64,000 bases of DNA from Plantago major (Eukaryota > Streptophyta > Magnoliopsida > Lamiales > Plantaginaceae), in NCBI GenBank assembly GCA_026545765.1, contig CM048839.1, positions 22,568,566 through 22,632,565 on the forward strand, in the 5' to 3' direction. Shown here piece after piece: positions 1 to 12,154 of the stretch. The notes under the pieces are model-generated. The model was not told the origin of the DNA and made no database searches. It saw only the letters and a list, made by a program, of their open reading frames with translations. The position numbers were made by a program, and so were the translations under genes. Numbering within the stretch: the stretch's first letter is position 1; each line of letters starts with the position of its first letter.

Positions 1-1183
1 CATCACAGGATGCAGAATAGTATCGGATTCTGTCATGATAACAGCGAGAAAATGTAAATAAATTGTGTCTTGTTTTCACCTAGAAACTACTAGCTAGTAA
101 GGTCCAGTTAGGCATGTATATCAGAATGATGAATAACTATCCTTGGTTTTAGAATTTGTGGGTTTTAAAATCTCCGTATAGCCATGTCAAAGAATACCTC
201 ATATAATATCAAGTTAATGTAAAACTGACGTAAATTAGGTAATAGGTTATCCCTGATACGTTAATTAGCACTACTGAAGTAAAACTTATCTGATCATGAT
301 ATTTTAGCATTAACAGAAGTAAGATCACCAGGATGACCATTGAATACGAAGACACTGTACGACTTACCTTTGATAAACATAAACATGATCGCTTTGTTGT
401 CTTCTCCAAGAGGTTCAACGAATTACTTGCTGGTCACAAAGATTTTTCACAACGAATTATGTAATCATCATTAAAATTAACTCAGGTAGGACAACATAAG
501 GGAAAGTAGACCAAGCTCGCTACTTGTAGTAGTTCTATCTTCTTGGTTAGTTAATAATTCAATGGATTGATGAGAAGTTGAAGAGTAAAAGTTATCTCGT
601 GATATAGGTTGTGCTCGTGCTGCTAACATGTATTAACCGCCTCACCTGATTTTCTTCTTCAGGAAGGTAATTTCTACGACTCGAGGATGATACTGTCTGA
701 CTTTGAACGATATAACTAAAGAACATCCTGCAATACAAAGATAAAGTTAAAAGTGCATAAAACCCATAACTCAGTATACCTAAGAAAAAACTCAAACGGA
801 TAACTATGTGCAATGTATGCTAAGGCCAGCAACTTCAAAGATCTACATGGGCAATACAATATGAGTTTGAGAGTGTGACCAACAAATAACTTATTTTAAT
901 GGATAACTATAGACATTGCAAATCATCAACAAACAACTAATTTTAACTGCTTACCGATAAGTTAGATAGATGATGTTGAAGACACAAAACCAAATCAGAT
1001 TCTGAGGAAGCTAATTATTGGTACTTACTCCTTTTAGAATTAGTAGTGGTGGAGATGGCATCCTTGTTTTGTTTATCCGGTTGTACTTGTTACTCTTAAT
1101 TTTGGGCTGCATAGCTGTATAGATTAGTCAACAATGCTCATCTTGTAATCTGTTTGCTGAGAGAGAGGCCGACACATGCTTAC
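1..1183. other. unassigned sequence downstream of RbcX-like pseudogene
   Basis: No gene was recognised here. On the minus strand about 654-734 there is an exon-like stretch: a TTGCAG acceptor, an open frame rich in Ser and Glu, and a CAG|GTGAGG donor. A second possible exon, at about 370-420, ends in AAAG|GTAAG. Both lie downstream of the RbcX-like exons on the same strand and could be further decayed exons of that gene or of another one. I could not match them to a family. Confidence 0.3.
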
Positions 1184-1447
1184 TTATTGAATCATGCATA
1201 TTGCGGTGGATTCATCTCATATAGTTGTTCAAGAACTATCCTTAAAGCTTTAAATGTGAAGTAGGTGATTAACTCCTGCAATCTAAATCAGAAACCGTTA
1301 GGGAGTGTTTATTATAGGTATAGAACAAAACTAGGCATTTGATCAATAAGTACCTATATCAGTGCAATATGGTTCAATATTGTCATGAACAGAGAGATCT
1401 TCTATGGCTTCCTCTTTATCACTTAATGAAGGAACACGCTTTTCTAC
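1184..1447 (-). pseudogene. RbcX-like chaperone gene fragment, disrupted
   Basis: RbcX proteins are plastid chaperones that help assemble the rubisco large subunit. Two minus-strand exon-like segments are visible. The first (1354-1447) follows a GCATCAG acceptor and encodes an acidic stretch containing EEAIEDLSVHDN. The second (1184-1275) follows a TTGCAG acceptor and encodes TYFTFKALRIVLEQLYEMNP followed by PQY, which matches the RbcX helical core (YFTYKA.R.VL.QLYEMNP.QY in the plant RbcX2-like type). A TGA at 1192-1194 sits where the family has Trp (QYxWF), so the frame ends there. The two exons also do not join in frame at the best splice sites. The C-terminal half is not recognisable downstream. 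A possible 5' leader with AAACCCTAGC lies near 2700-2710. Family call is fairly secure for the second exon; the rest is inference. Confidence 0.5.
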
Positions 1448-2835
1448 CTGATGCAAGAATCAGGTTAAGGATAAAATATTTAGACCACTGGTAGAATATC
1501 AGCTAGCAGAATAAAACAGGGCAATAGAGCAGTGACGGTAAACTTTCTCGTCGACCTCTTCCACACTACAGGGTGATACCAAAGCACACATTCGAATTGA
1601 AACTAATCTCCACTTATCATTCAATTGCAGTTCACTGTACAATCACAAAGGGAAGCATCTGAGATGTCCTATACAACAATAAATACGATAAGGCATATTT
1701 GTTATAAAATCCGAACCGATTGTACCAAATTGAATCCGACAACTAAGTGTGAGAAGCTTGTTTTGGCAGATTTGAATACACTACCGAGTCTGAATACACT
1801 AACACACAAACTTCATAGAGACAATGCAGCTAAAATCAAATCGATTCCAATGACATCACGAGCTAATTACACAGACTTACACAACAAATTCGATAAATTC
1901 CAAATTTCCAATAACTAGCTGATTGACTCGATGAATTGCCATTAGGACACTTGATGTACATCTCAGCTCTCAAACACACTAAACCAATGGGAATATAGCG
2001 TCAAGAAGAACATAACTATGGTAGTCCAGATATTACTTTCACCGAGAATGAAATACAACTACTTCTCTTATCTAGAATCAAAAGCTCTATCTTATAACTA
2101 ATACAAGATGTTCAGCATTTGAGCGCTAAGAGAGCAAATATAAATCATATGTGGTAAAATTAAGTGATCGAATTGAAATTAGACCAGATTGTACTGCATC
2201 GTACACGACGATGAAGTATGAGAAGCTTGATCTTGACATATTTGCACAAACTCACAGTAAGCTCACTTTCCAACTATGTATGAATTCACACTGAGACAAC
2301 AAACTCTGCATAAAATATGCAGCTACAAAGTCAATCAATTCCAATGACATAACAAGCTCATCTTCACAGAATTACACAACAAATCACGTGAATTCTAATG
2401 ACATAGCGAGCTCAATGAGAAAAAAATAACAACCATAAACCATTCACAGTTCAGAATTCATCAAGTAGCTTACAACATCATTCCACAATAAAAAGAGCAA
2501 CAGATACCAAGTTACAATGAATCACTTAATCATTTGAAATTGATCAGGTGACTTACACCATTCTCACACAATACAAACAACCAAAACCAATGAATTGGCG
2601 AAAAAAGTTCGTTTATCAGATAAATTGGAGAAAGGAAGCTCAATTACCCGAAATTGAGAGCACGATTGGTAGTCAAGCTGTCGATGGTGGAATCCAATGA
2701 GCAGCTAGGGTTTTCTCCTCATCTGTGAAGGGTAGAGAGGGAAGAACTAAGAAGCTCTGGAAATTGGATCGAAGCTCTGAACCGATCTGAAGCTCTGGAA
2801 TCGGCAAGTAACTGGGAGGTTGGCGCGGGAATGAA
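1448..2835 (-). other. upstream region of RbcX-like pseudogene with diverged internal duplication
   Basis: This holds the expected 5' part of the RbcX-like gene, but no intact transit-peptide exon could be read. Two diverged direct copies are seen at about 1670-1890 and 2160-2400; shared words include GAGAAGCTTG, ATGCAGCTA, CCAATGACAT and ACACAACAAAT in the same order, about 490-510 bp apart. A minus-strand leader-like stretch with AAACCCTAGC is at about 2690-2720. Right of about 2836 the sequence switches abruptly to Ty3 integrase coding sequence. Confidence 0.35.
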
Positions 2836-3402
2836 GACTTCCGTTGGGTATCTCAAGAACGGACAAACTGAAGTAACCAATCGTACCATCGTCGACAATC
2901 TTCAGAAGAGACTGGGAGACGCAAAGAAAGAATGGGTCGATGAATTGGAAGGAGTGCTATGGGCTTATCGTACCACGGCAAGAACGGCCACACAGGAAAC
3001 TCCCTTCAGTTTGGTGTATGGATCCGAAGCTGTAATCCCATCCGAAATCTCAATCAACACCTTCCGGATCCTAGTACGTTCCTTCGGACAACCACGACAA
3101 AAGAGTGTACGACCTCAACATGCTCGAGACCAAAAGGAGTACGGCCCTAGCTCGAACCTTATGATACCAAGCTATCATGGCAAGGGCCTACAACAAACAT
3201 GTGAAAAGTAGGGACCTCCATTGAGAGACTGCCACGAAAGGCTGATATACTAAAACCAACCGAAAAACTCGAACCCAACTGGGAAGGTCCCTACAGAGTC
3301 ACAAGGGCAAGTATCAATGGGAGCTACGCTTTGGAAAGTATGGACGGCAAACCACTCAAGCGTACCTGGAACGCCAAGAATCTGCAGAAGTACTACACCT
3401 AG
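2836..3402 (+). pseudogene. Ty3 integrase C-terminal fragment
   Basis: The translation begins with an [11 protein letters not shown] motif and continues with [16 protein letters not shown] and [13 protein letters not shown], the diagnostic end of the Ty3 integrase catalytic core in Tat-lineage elements. After a frame break near 3200, a second frame gives LEPNWEGPYRVTRA and a stretch ending LKRTWNAKNLQKYYT with a stop at 3400-3402, the usual integrase tail. The DDE residues and zinc-binding HHCC domain are missing because the 5' part is lost. There are at least one truncation and one frameshift, so it cannot be active. Confidence 0.85.
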
Positions 3403-3551
3403 ATCATTTGTAATAGGATCTTTTGAAATGTATCATCTTTTGGCTACCATGTAATCCTACCGTTCGATTATAATAAAGCATTTGTTTTTCTATCAACTAT
3501 TTGCAAGAAGAACCGTACGCGCCACTAAGGGCAGACATTATCTTAAAGTTC

Positions 3552-3806
3552 CTCGGACCCAAAGTGTCAGAGAGAAACTCCCTAAGAAACAAAGATTGAG
3601 ATGTGGATTGTCTCGGACCCAAAGTGTCCGAGGTATACCGACGCTCAACTCAAAAATTATCTTAAAGTTTCTCGGACCCAAAGTGTCAAAAAGAAACTCC
3701 CTAAGAAACAAAGATTGAGGTGCGGATTGTCTCGGACCCAAAGTGTCCAAGGTATACCGACGCTCAACTCAAAAATTATCTTAAAAATCCTCGGACCAAA
3801 AGCATC
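3552..3806 (+). repeat. ~60-bp tandem repeat inside the Tat-like element
   Basis: The word CTCGGACCCAAAGTGTC recurs at 3552, 3612, 3671 and 3731, with a degraded copy (CTCGGACCAAAAGC) at about 3790. Spacing is 59-60 bp, with a higher-order period of about 119 bp made of two alternating half-units. It sits directly after the integrase stop codon, where Tat elements commonly carry short tandem arrays. Short frames across it are repeat artefacts. Confidence 0.85.
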
Positions 3807-4789
3807 CAAGACCAAGCATTGGAAGAACCCAACATTGATGAATTTCGCACGAAAAGTGCAACTCCCGGAGTCTAGGACCTAAAGAGTCTTAGAACAATCA
3901 AGGACCAACACCACGAGACCGAATCTCGACCCAATCTAAGCCTCGGACCAATATTCAATTTGTTTGATTTTTGGGCCATCAGTTCAACGTTTGAATAGAA
4001 GCTATAAAACCATGAAGTTTGAATATCACGATAACGCAAGGTATGTATCCAAAGATCAACAAGATAACAAGAATAAAAACATGCGTACAAACATGCAAGA
4101 TGGACGAAAATAAAATCCAAGTCTATTGCATTAAAATCGGTCACTCCTGGATCAACAAAAGTTACAGTTAAAACCCAAAAGTACGAGGGATGATTCAGGC
4201 ATGACCGATGAGAGGTGTCAAATGTTGGTACGAGTTTAACCCTCACAAGCCAATGGGATAGCTAGTCAAAATATCACCAAAGTCATAATAGTTGTTCAAA
4301 TAAGTCAGACACTCTACAAAAATACGCAAGGGCATACCCTTGGATCGAATCAAGTCTATACCTCGAACCTCTTCCAGAAGCGGCGAGTAACTTTCTTGCC
4401 TTCAACCTCCTCCAAAACGCACTGCTCATGATCAAGAATGGGACCCTAAGATCCATCCATTTAGCATTACAATTGGAGGATTGCCCGCCACCGATCTTAG
4501 AGGCGAAAAGACCCTGTAACTAAGAGGGGTAGACCGAGATTCATCTACGGTAAAATCGGCCATGGAGCAACCACGGACCAAAACTCATCCGAGCAAGAGC
4601 GTCGGGACTTCAATTTGATCAAAGATCGCCTCCCATCACAATTCCCCATTATCTCGAGATTCGTGATTCGCTCAGAATGGAGTCATTCAAAATCCGGCCC
4701 TTCAACCGGCTCACAATCAAAAAGGCGCCTCTAACGCCGCCTCTCGTGATCTTACTAAGGAAATAGTAGGAGTCGACTTAAGGAAATCT

Positions 4790-7342
4790 TTCACGCAGAT
4801 CAAGACGAGTGGTCTTCGCCGGAGAGAAGTGCTCGACCATCTTAGCCCGAGCGACGGATTAGGGACAATGCTTTCTCAGTCTTGCCATGAGAAATCTTCT
4901 CCTTTTCGAGCTTTTTATCCGACAAGACTCTCTCGGACTTGAGTTTGGCAATCTCGGCCTCACGAGCAACCAACTTCGCATTCGAAGCCTCGATCTCCTC
5001 CTTCAGTCGGGTAGTATCGGACTCTTCTAAGTCCGAGAAGGCGACGACATGACCGGTGACCTACGAAAGGAAGTAAGAAGTTACTTACAAATCAAGGATG
5101 GTCATTAAGATTGAAAAATTAGAAATGAAGCGCGACAAGTAAGAAAAATGCAATATATACAAGAAGTTACTTACAACATTGGCATGATTCTTGATAAGTC
5201 CCGACAAAGACTTGAGGCTCCCCACAAGGTCGACTCAGACATACCACGGCTGTGGTATCATTCACATCGCTCCGCCACTACTCGGATCCTCTTAGAAGGA
5301 GCCCGTCCTTATCCGCCGGCATTCCTTTCTCGGGCCGCCTTCACTTCGAGCCACAATACTCACTTACTCCTGAAGAACGAACTTTCGTTAGGTAAAACAA
5401 ATTGAGAAAAAGAAGGCACAATAAAAATAAAAGAACAAGAAGAGAATTGAGAATTTAGATCGAGGTACCTGCGGATTAGGATCGATGAATTACCTGGGAT
5501 TGATGAACCACCTGGGACCGAGGAACCACCTAGGACCAAGGAACCACCTGAGGCCGGCGACTAAAGCACGTATACGATTCGGCTACCGATCGTAGGATCT
5601 TTTATGGACCCGAGAGTACTTCTTCTCCTTGCCGCCCTCGCCTTCGGGCCTCCAACTTCTCGACATTACGTTGCTCAAACAATTTGGTGGCGGACTCCAT
5701 GATCCAGTAACCTGCGAGAAAATAACATCAGAACAAAAGTCGAGAATAAAAAGACATTCTACCAAGCATGTGATCTACTCACGCAAATTGGAAATGTCGT
5801 TACAATAGACCGTCACACTAGTCAATCCGGCCAACCACAAGTGAGGTTGCACAACCAAACCATACGGATAATAAAGTGTCGGATCTTTCCCAACAACCCA
5901 AAAAACGGAGGCCTTCTCTAAAAGAAGTCCGGGATCGGTATCATGATATAAAGTGATGCACCCCCTCGTCCCTATGAGCGGAAAGTAGGTCTTCCCCCCC
6001 TCGGACTCCGCAACAATCGGCCTAAGTGATTCTAACCAAGCGGGCACTCTCCTATGTTTGGTGGTCGGAAATTCTTTCTACGAAAGTAGCTAGGTAATTT
6101 CCAATCACCAGAAGGATGTTTGACATAAAAATACTTCGGCCACCACTTGGAAGAATGTGATGACTCATACCCATCTAGGAATTTATAACCTCGTCGAGCT
6201 TAAGAATGCCGTCCCAGGACTAAGGGCTATGTTGAAAGCCGCTAGAAACTTTTGATACGATAAAGCCTCCCCCTTCAAAGCTAAGATCACTCCAAAACAC
6301 ATGATGGTGCCTAAAGCATTATGAAGAATCTGTGTAGGACACAAACCCGTCTCCCTAAACAACTTCTCTATCTCGGGTATCATCGGGAGCCTCCACCCAC
6401 ACTTGAAAGCTCGGACGTGAAATGCCATATAACCCGCGGGTGGGTTGTACATAGTTTGAGTCGACGAAGGGATCTTAACCTCATAATCATCTGGGATCTC
6501 AAAATGGCGACAAAGTCTAGAGATGATCGACACAGAAAGAGTCGTCGAACAAGTAGGAATGATTTGATCCTCATCGCCTCAGACGCCTCAAATCGCCAAT
6601 GGGATCAACACGGGTCGTCTTATACTCAATTGCCGTCTTAATGGGATTCCTTTTATTCCTACGAACTATGGACCTCGAAGCATCAGGAGCAACAACAATG
6701 GTGCGCCGGATTCTTTGACACCGGAACATCACTCCCTCGATCCGAATCCTCACCCTCGGAACCCGTGATGTCAACATCATCCTCCGACTCACCTCTATTA
6801 CCACCACTCGCCCCCTCACTCGGATCCGCCCCATCATTCGGAGCACTCCCATCCTCACCAGAATCTCCTCGCATTTAACTTCCATCACTATCTCCGGACG
6901 AAGAAGACGAAGAGCCATAACTAGAAGGATCACTCACCGCGACGTCCTCAGGCTCGGGGGATGATAAAACCGTCCGAGTTCCATAAATCAAGCTCGGATT
7001 CCTAGGGGCGGATTGGAGTCAAAAGACGAAGGAGACGCGAGCTCTCTTATCGGGACGATCTCAACATGATCATCTATCTCTAAGACTCGGTTATAAGGAA
7101 GAGTCCCGGAAGACTCAACAACCTCGGGATCCGCCATCTAAAGGATGATAAGGGCATCGCTCAAAAACAGGGACCCTATAACCATAACCCAAAGATGCAG
7201 CATACATAGGTGGAAGTTCCACCTGACGAGGAGGAAATACCTCGGACCTAACAACACGGGAATGAGATAGACGGACCAAACTCCTAGTACCCACTTGATG
7301 AAGAGACCTACGGGTTACCAACAGTACTTCAGACTCATCCAT
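4790..7342 (-). pseudogene. antisense ORF of Tat-type element (plant gypsy-type transposon domain)
   Basis: Minus-strand frames are continuous in pieces. At 6183-6533 the protein reads FEIPDDYEVKIPSSTQTMYN, then GYMAFHVRAFKCGWRLPMIP and ILHNALGTIMCFGVI, matching the plant 'putative gypsy-type transposon' domain. At 5775-6047 the next part includes WLESLRPIVAESEGGKTYFP. Further down, about 4850-5045, a heptad-rich helix (RLKEEIEASNAKLVAREAEI) ends the protein as a coiled coil. The N-terminal side (about 6570-7342) is Ser/Glu/Asp-rich and split among frames. Function of this protein is unknown even in intact elements. Its placement antisense to pol, between integrase and the 3' LTR, fits the Tat lineage. 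Several frameshifts make it non-functional. Confidence 0.65.
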
Positions 7343-9544
7343 ATCAGACGATTGGTCTGAATCACGTAACTACCATATCACACGAGGCGTCAACCTCTTC
7401 CCCGTCCAAGTAAACCTCACCAAGATCAAGTATCACCCTGCATATGTTTTCTTTTAATTTTTGGATCCGAGCCGGGGAATCTACATACACAAAGACAAAG
7501 GAATTCACCCAAGTTAAAAAAAATTTCACCCCATACTCGGATACCAATTAAAGTAGAAGAAGTGGAGAACATTTTTTCGGCCAAGCAAACTCCAAGAAAT
7601 GCAAAGTTCGGAACAACGAGGCAAAATAGACCGATCCACCAAGAATGTCCGAGATAGATAAAAATATCAACAATAGACCGATCCACCAAGCAAGTTCAAG
7701 ATAGATAAAATCATCAACAAAAGACCGATCCACCAAGCAAGTTCAAGATAGATAAATATCAACAAAAGACCGATCAACCACAAAGACTGAGCAACCATGA
7801 AGCATACCGATGGAATAAATGAAAAGGCAGAACAAGAAGCTTACTTCCACAATCTGCCTTCCAACTTGAATCTCGAAAACGATCGAAATCACGGGATCTC
7901 GGCCTCCAATCTAGGTCTCTCTCAAACCTCGGTCTCTCCCAATATCGGTCCCGTCCCGGAATCACCCAACGACGGCCGCCTTCAAAACTCGGTCTACCTC
8001 GAATCTCTAATGGATCAACTCGCTTTTCTCCTCCTCTCCTCGAATTGCAATGATGGCGCCTTGAATCTCTAAGTCTAAAGTCCCAATGACCTCCAATAAT
8101 CAAACCTTGGTCCAAATCCGCTAAAACCGAAAGTGAATCGACGACGAAGAATGGCAAGTGACAACATAACAATATTTTTCTATCGAACAGAAGATCGTTT
8201 CATCTTCTCGAGGCATCATGATGAAGGTGCGTCATCGTTGTTAAAAAAAAAAAGTTCTCAACAAGTGTAAGAAAATACGGTTCAAGATAAAACGATGATA
8301 ATATAAAACAAAGTTTAAAGAGTAAGATGGAGCATACAGAGTAGTTCTCAGTTGCCATAAGAAGAGGTTCAAGAGAAATACGATAATAATATAAAAGTCA
8401 GGTTTAAAGAGCAAGATGGAGCATACAGGTAAAAAAAGAAGAAGAAGGAATGAACAATAACTCGGAATAGTATCGATCAGAAGCTTCTCTCGGTCCAAAT
8501 TGGTATCCCTTCTTCCGCCGGTCTGTTCGCTTCTTCTTGGTCTGCTCTCCGTCCTTTTAATGTTGGTCTTCTCTTCTTCCGTCGGTCTGCTTCTCTTATC
8601 TTCTCTGTTCGCTTCTTCTCGCTTCTCCGCTCTTTTAATGCTCGGCCTTTTTCTTCTTTCAATCTCGATCCTTGGTTCTTTTCTATCGTCTCGGTTCTTT
8701 TCTATGGCTGGGTGAAAAAATTAGAAGTAAATGTAGGGTAAAAACCCATTTATATAGAAGTAAAATGGGCCGTCAATGGGCCAAAAAGTTTCCAGCCCAT
8801 ACATCAAGACTTGAGCGACCGGTATAAATGACGAATCGAGAATATGGTTCAATCGCAAAATTTCACAATTATCATTTTACTAAGATATTTAGAAACTCGG
8901 AGGACGAGGAAGATGGATGAATAAACGAGAGTGTCAAAATTATTTTGTGTCGGTAAAGAAAGTTTGACACAAAAATTGGATCGAAAAAGTTTGACACAAA
9001 TAAATTATCTCGAACCTCACTTTGCCGAGACGAGAGCGTCAATTTATTTTCAGGTTTGCATGCACGAGGAAGACGGATGAATAAACGAGAGCGTCGAAAT
9101 TATTTTGTGTCGGTACAGACGAGGAAAACAAGAGTAAAACGAGAGCGTCGAAATTATTTTGTGTCAGTACAAGATGTTTGATAGAAAAATCAGATCGAAA
9201 AAGTTCGACACAAATAAATTATCTCGAACCTCACTTTGCCGAGTCTCGCTCGCCTAAAGCGTGCCCATATTCCGACGGAACCAAGAAACAAAGAAATAAG
9301 AGAACTAAGGACTAAGAAGATGTACGATGTATAGTCCACAAGAACTAATCGATGGCGCCAGAAGTGAGCGACAAAAACCCATTTACGGGCTCGACTCGCC
9401 CGAGAACAAAATGGGGACATGAACAGGCCGAGAACAAGAAGCCCATTTTGACAAGATCATGACCACCGAATTGAGATATGCCTGACTAACTCGAAAAGTT
9501 TCACAACTATCTTTTACTAAGATACCCGGAAATCGGGGGACTTA
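7343..9544. other. untranslated 3' interior of the Tat-like element
   Basis: No intact gene is seen. The stretch holds short direct repeats around 7640-7770 (AAGACCGATC, CACCAAGCAAGTTC), a pyrimidine-rich block at 8500-8710, and two diverged copies of a block around TTTCACAAYTATCWTTTTACTAAGATA (8860 and 9500). It ends in the purine tract before the LTR. Confidence 0.5.
8915..9240 (+). repeat. direct repeats with AACGAGAGCGTC core
   Basis: AACGAGAGYGTCRAAATTATT followed by TTGTGTCRGTA occurs at about 8923, 9083 and 9138. A second word (AAATTATCTCGAACCTCAC) occurs at 9002 and 9216. Spacing is irregular (about 55-210 bp), so this is a set of dispersed direct repeats rather than a clean array. 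It lies just before the LTR of the Tat-like element. Confidence 0.7.
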
Positions 9545-10258
9545 TGATATGTACTTTAAGTCCTACTCACTTAACCAAGAAGACTTAATCATATCGGGAC
9601 AATGCTATCAAGGTAGTTCGACCACCAAAGTTAAAGGTCCGACTACACCAAAATCAAGAGGTCAACCTCTAATACTTCGACCTTTCGGACTACAATCCAA
9701 GCCTTTCATCTACTTAAATGAGCTAAGTCCATTAAGGGCCCATGAGCCCAACTTCTAGCATGGATTTAATCCGATCAGACACTTGGCACTCATCCAAGAG
9801 AGGATGATAACAAACATTTCCTACTCTACTCCTCATAAACGATAAACAACTACTTCCGAAAATCTACTATCGAAGTTTTTAAGTCCTAGATTGAAAAGTT
9901 GACCGACTTATTAACTAGTTGAATCTAAGTACCGAGTTGTCCTAGGCAAACCGGCCCAAAAGGGTCTAACCCCTTATTTTCTTGTCACAGATCAACGACG
10001 GACACCACCGAGGACCGATAGACGCAACAGAGGACCGACGGACTCGACCTCGGTCCACTTTTTCGCCCGCACACTTTCCGACCTCTCGCCCGCACACTTT
10101 CCGACCTTCGCGAAGTCACGAATTTAATCAAAGTAAAGACGACTTGAACCAATGACTATTCGACTTCCGCTAACTAATATCATTGTTCGAGCAAAAACTA
10201 TATCCATTTAGGGCGTCGACGAACTAACTAGCGACTTATACATTTTTACCCCACATCA
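9545..10258 (+). repeat. probable 3' LTR of the Tat-like element
   Basis: Begins TGATATGTACTTTAAG directly after the purine tract ending GGGGGACTTA and ends ACCCCACATCA, about 714 bp. The TG..CA ends and the preceding polypurine tract support the call. There is no second LTR in the window to compare with, so the right boundary is tentative. No coding sequence was recognised inside. Confidence 0.5.
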
Positions 10259-11036
10259 ATACCAATATAAACTACTTTTTCCTCATTTATCCTAAAACTT
10301 GTACCAATTTAAATTGTAAGTTATTTTTTAAATGGAGGAGAGGAGTACTACTTATTCATACTTTCTATGTACTATAAGTCTATAACTATTAAAAAATTTA
10401 TATTAGCTGTGCTGCCCGTCAAGTTTGCGAAACGGCCAGTTCAAATACCAAAATTTCCGTTTTAAGTGCATGTATTGGACAAGATCCAAATACCAAAATT
10501 TCCTTTTACGTGTAAGTGTGTCTTGGACGAAAGCCCAATTAACCCCCAAAAAAAAGGCCAGTCCACCACGAGTTGGGCTGCAGAGTCAGAAAACCCTAGA
10601 AAGAGACACTGGATTGCACATATATATAGGTGTACTTGTTGCTGCAGTAAGTACACAAATCTTACCACATCATCATTCAGAAGCTCTCAGATCTTCTTTT
10701 TCTTCATACACGCTCGATATTCTTTTTCTTCAAAGAAACCATCCTACCTTCTTCCATAAATATAATTCAGCCTAAAATACCTTATTAGCTCAAACTGAAT
10801 TAGATGGTTGCTGCTTCAGTGTTTGTTATATTTCTTTATTATATGTTGATCCAATTCATATATGTGATTGAATTGGACCAAAATATAACAAAGATCTTAA
10901 CAAGAATCAACACCGATCTCCGATCTCGACCGATCTGTATAATTCATAAAGAAATTTACCCTGGTGGCCGTCTATTGTCCCGGATAGTGACTTTCCAATA
11001 AGTTCTCCAAGTTTTTTTTTATGTTTCAATTTATTT
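10259..11036 (+). other. upstream region with 44-bp duplication and small signal-peptide-like ORF
   Basis: AAATACCAAAATTTCC is present at about 10443 and 10487, a 44-bp direct duplication. A leader-like stretch with AAACCCTAGAAAGAG and a TATATATAG box (about 10620) is followed by an ATG at 10804 opening a 65-codon frame (stop 10999-11001). Its first about 23 residues are hydrophobic (MVAASVFVIFLYYMLIQF...), like a signal anchor; the rest is unrecognised. It could be a first exon of the papain-like gene, a short unrelated transcript, or chance. Confidence 0.3.
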
Positions 11037-11890
11037 CAGGTTGCAAGGTTGCAAAGTACCAGAAACTAAAATTGTTATGTCAGATCTGTACCTATATTGA
11101 TCTCAATATATGTTTATTATTCATTTTTTTTTATATTTCAATTTATTTGATTAACTATCAATTCAAATCACTTTGCAAGGTTGCAAAGTATCAGTAACTA
11201 AAATTGTTATGTCAGATCTGTACCTGTATTGATTTTAATATATGTTTATTATTCATTTTTGTTATATTTCAATTTATTTCATTAAACATTAAACTAAATC
11301 AGGTTACAAGATTGCAAAGTACCAGAAACTAAAATTGTTATGTCAGATCTGTACCTATATTGATCTCAATATATGTTTATTATTCATTTTTTTATATTTC
11401 AATTTATTTCATTAACTATCAATTCAAATCACTTTGCAAGGTTGCAAAGTATCAGAAACTAAAATTGTTATGTCAGATCTGTACCTATATTGATTTCAAT
11501 ATATGTTTATTATTCATTTTTTTATATTTCAATTTATTTCATTAAACATCAACTAAATCAGGTCGCAAGTTTGCAAAGTACCAGAACCTAAAATTGTTAT
11601 GTCAGATCTGTATCTATTGATTTCAGTATATGTTTATTATTTTTCTTTTTGTTATATTTCAATTTATTTCATTAAACATAAACTAAATCAGGTTACAAGG
11701 TTGCAAAGTACCAGAAACTAAAATTGTTATGTCAGATCTGTACCTATATCGATTTCAATATATGTTTATTATTCATTTTTTTATAATTCAATTTATTTCA
11801 TTAAACATCAACTAAATCAGGTTGCAAGGTTGCAAAGTACCAGAAAAGATCTGTACCTATATTGATTTCAATATGTTTATTATTCATTTT
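11037..11890 (+). repeat. 130-bp tandem array, about 7 copies
   Basis: The word TTATGTCAGATCTGTA recurs at 11074, 11206, 11338, 11468, 11597 and 11727, with spacings of 132, 132, 130, 129 and 130 bp. A seventh copy (about 11819-11890) has lost part of the unit. Each unit carries TTGCAAAGTACCAGAAACTA and an AT-rich tail with TATGTTTATTATTC. It is upstream of the papain-like gene's leader exon. Open frames over it are produced by the repeat. Confidence 0.95.
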
Positions 11891-11999
11891 TTTATTTTTC
11901 CTCTGCCAAATGGTCCGGACTTTAGACCCGCACCCATACCCTGGAAATATATTTACGGGTCTGTTCCGGGTCCATATGGGTCTAGGTCTAAACTAAAAA

Positions 12000-12131
12000 C
12001 CCTTGCCATTCTCTTGTTAGTAGTAGGTGAATTCAATTTTCAACATTCATTTCACTTTGCCTCCGTCTCCACTCTACTGCCCACGAAACCTTTCAGTTCC
12101 TCTTCAAAACCCTAGCGCCGCCGTTGTACTG
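12000..12131 (+). other. probable non-coding leader exon of the papain-like gene
   Basis: A pyrimidine-rich stretch leads to AAACCCTAGCGCCGCC and a good donor, GTACTG|GTAAGT, at 12131/12132. The following long T-rich stretch (12132-13355, including a tandem array) ends in CTCTACAG just before ATG 13358. This looks like a 5' UTR exon plus leader intron. The exact transcription start is unknown. Confidence 0.45.
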
Positions 12132-12154
12132 GTAAGTAAACATGTCTTTTACCT

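Larger units (their letters stand above)
2836..10258 (+). mobile_element. 3' part of a Tat/Retand-like Ty3 (gypsy) retrotransposon
   Basis: From left to right this shows a plus-strand integrase C-terminus (2836-3402), a short tandem array, a long decayed ORF on the opposite strand (about 7342-4790), further repeats, a purine-rich tract (GGAAATCGGGGGA, about 9530-9542) and a TG..CA segment taken as the 3' LTR (9545-10258). An extra antisense ORF between integrase and the 3' LTR is a known trait of the Tat lineage (Retand, Grande and relatives). The 5' LTR, gag, protease, RT and RNase H are absent, so the element is truncated at about 2836, just upstream of the RbcX-like pseudogene. Without a second LTR or target duplication the exact ends are inferred. 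Confidence 0.7.
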
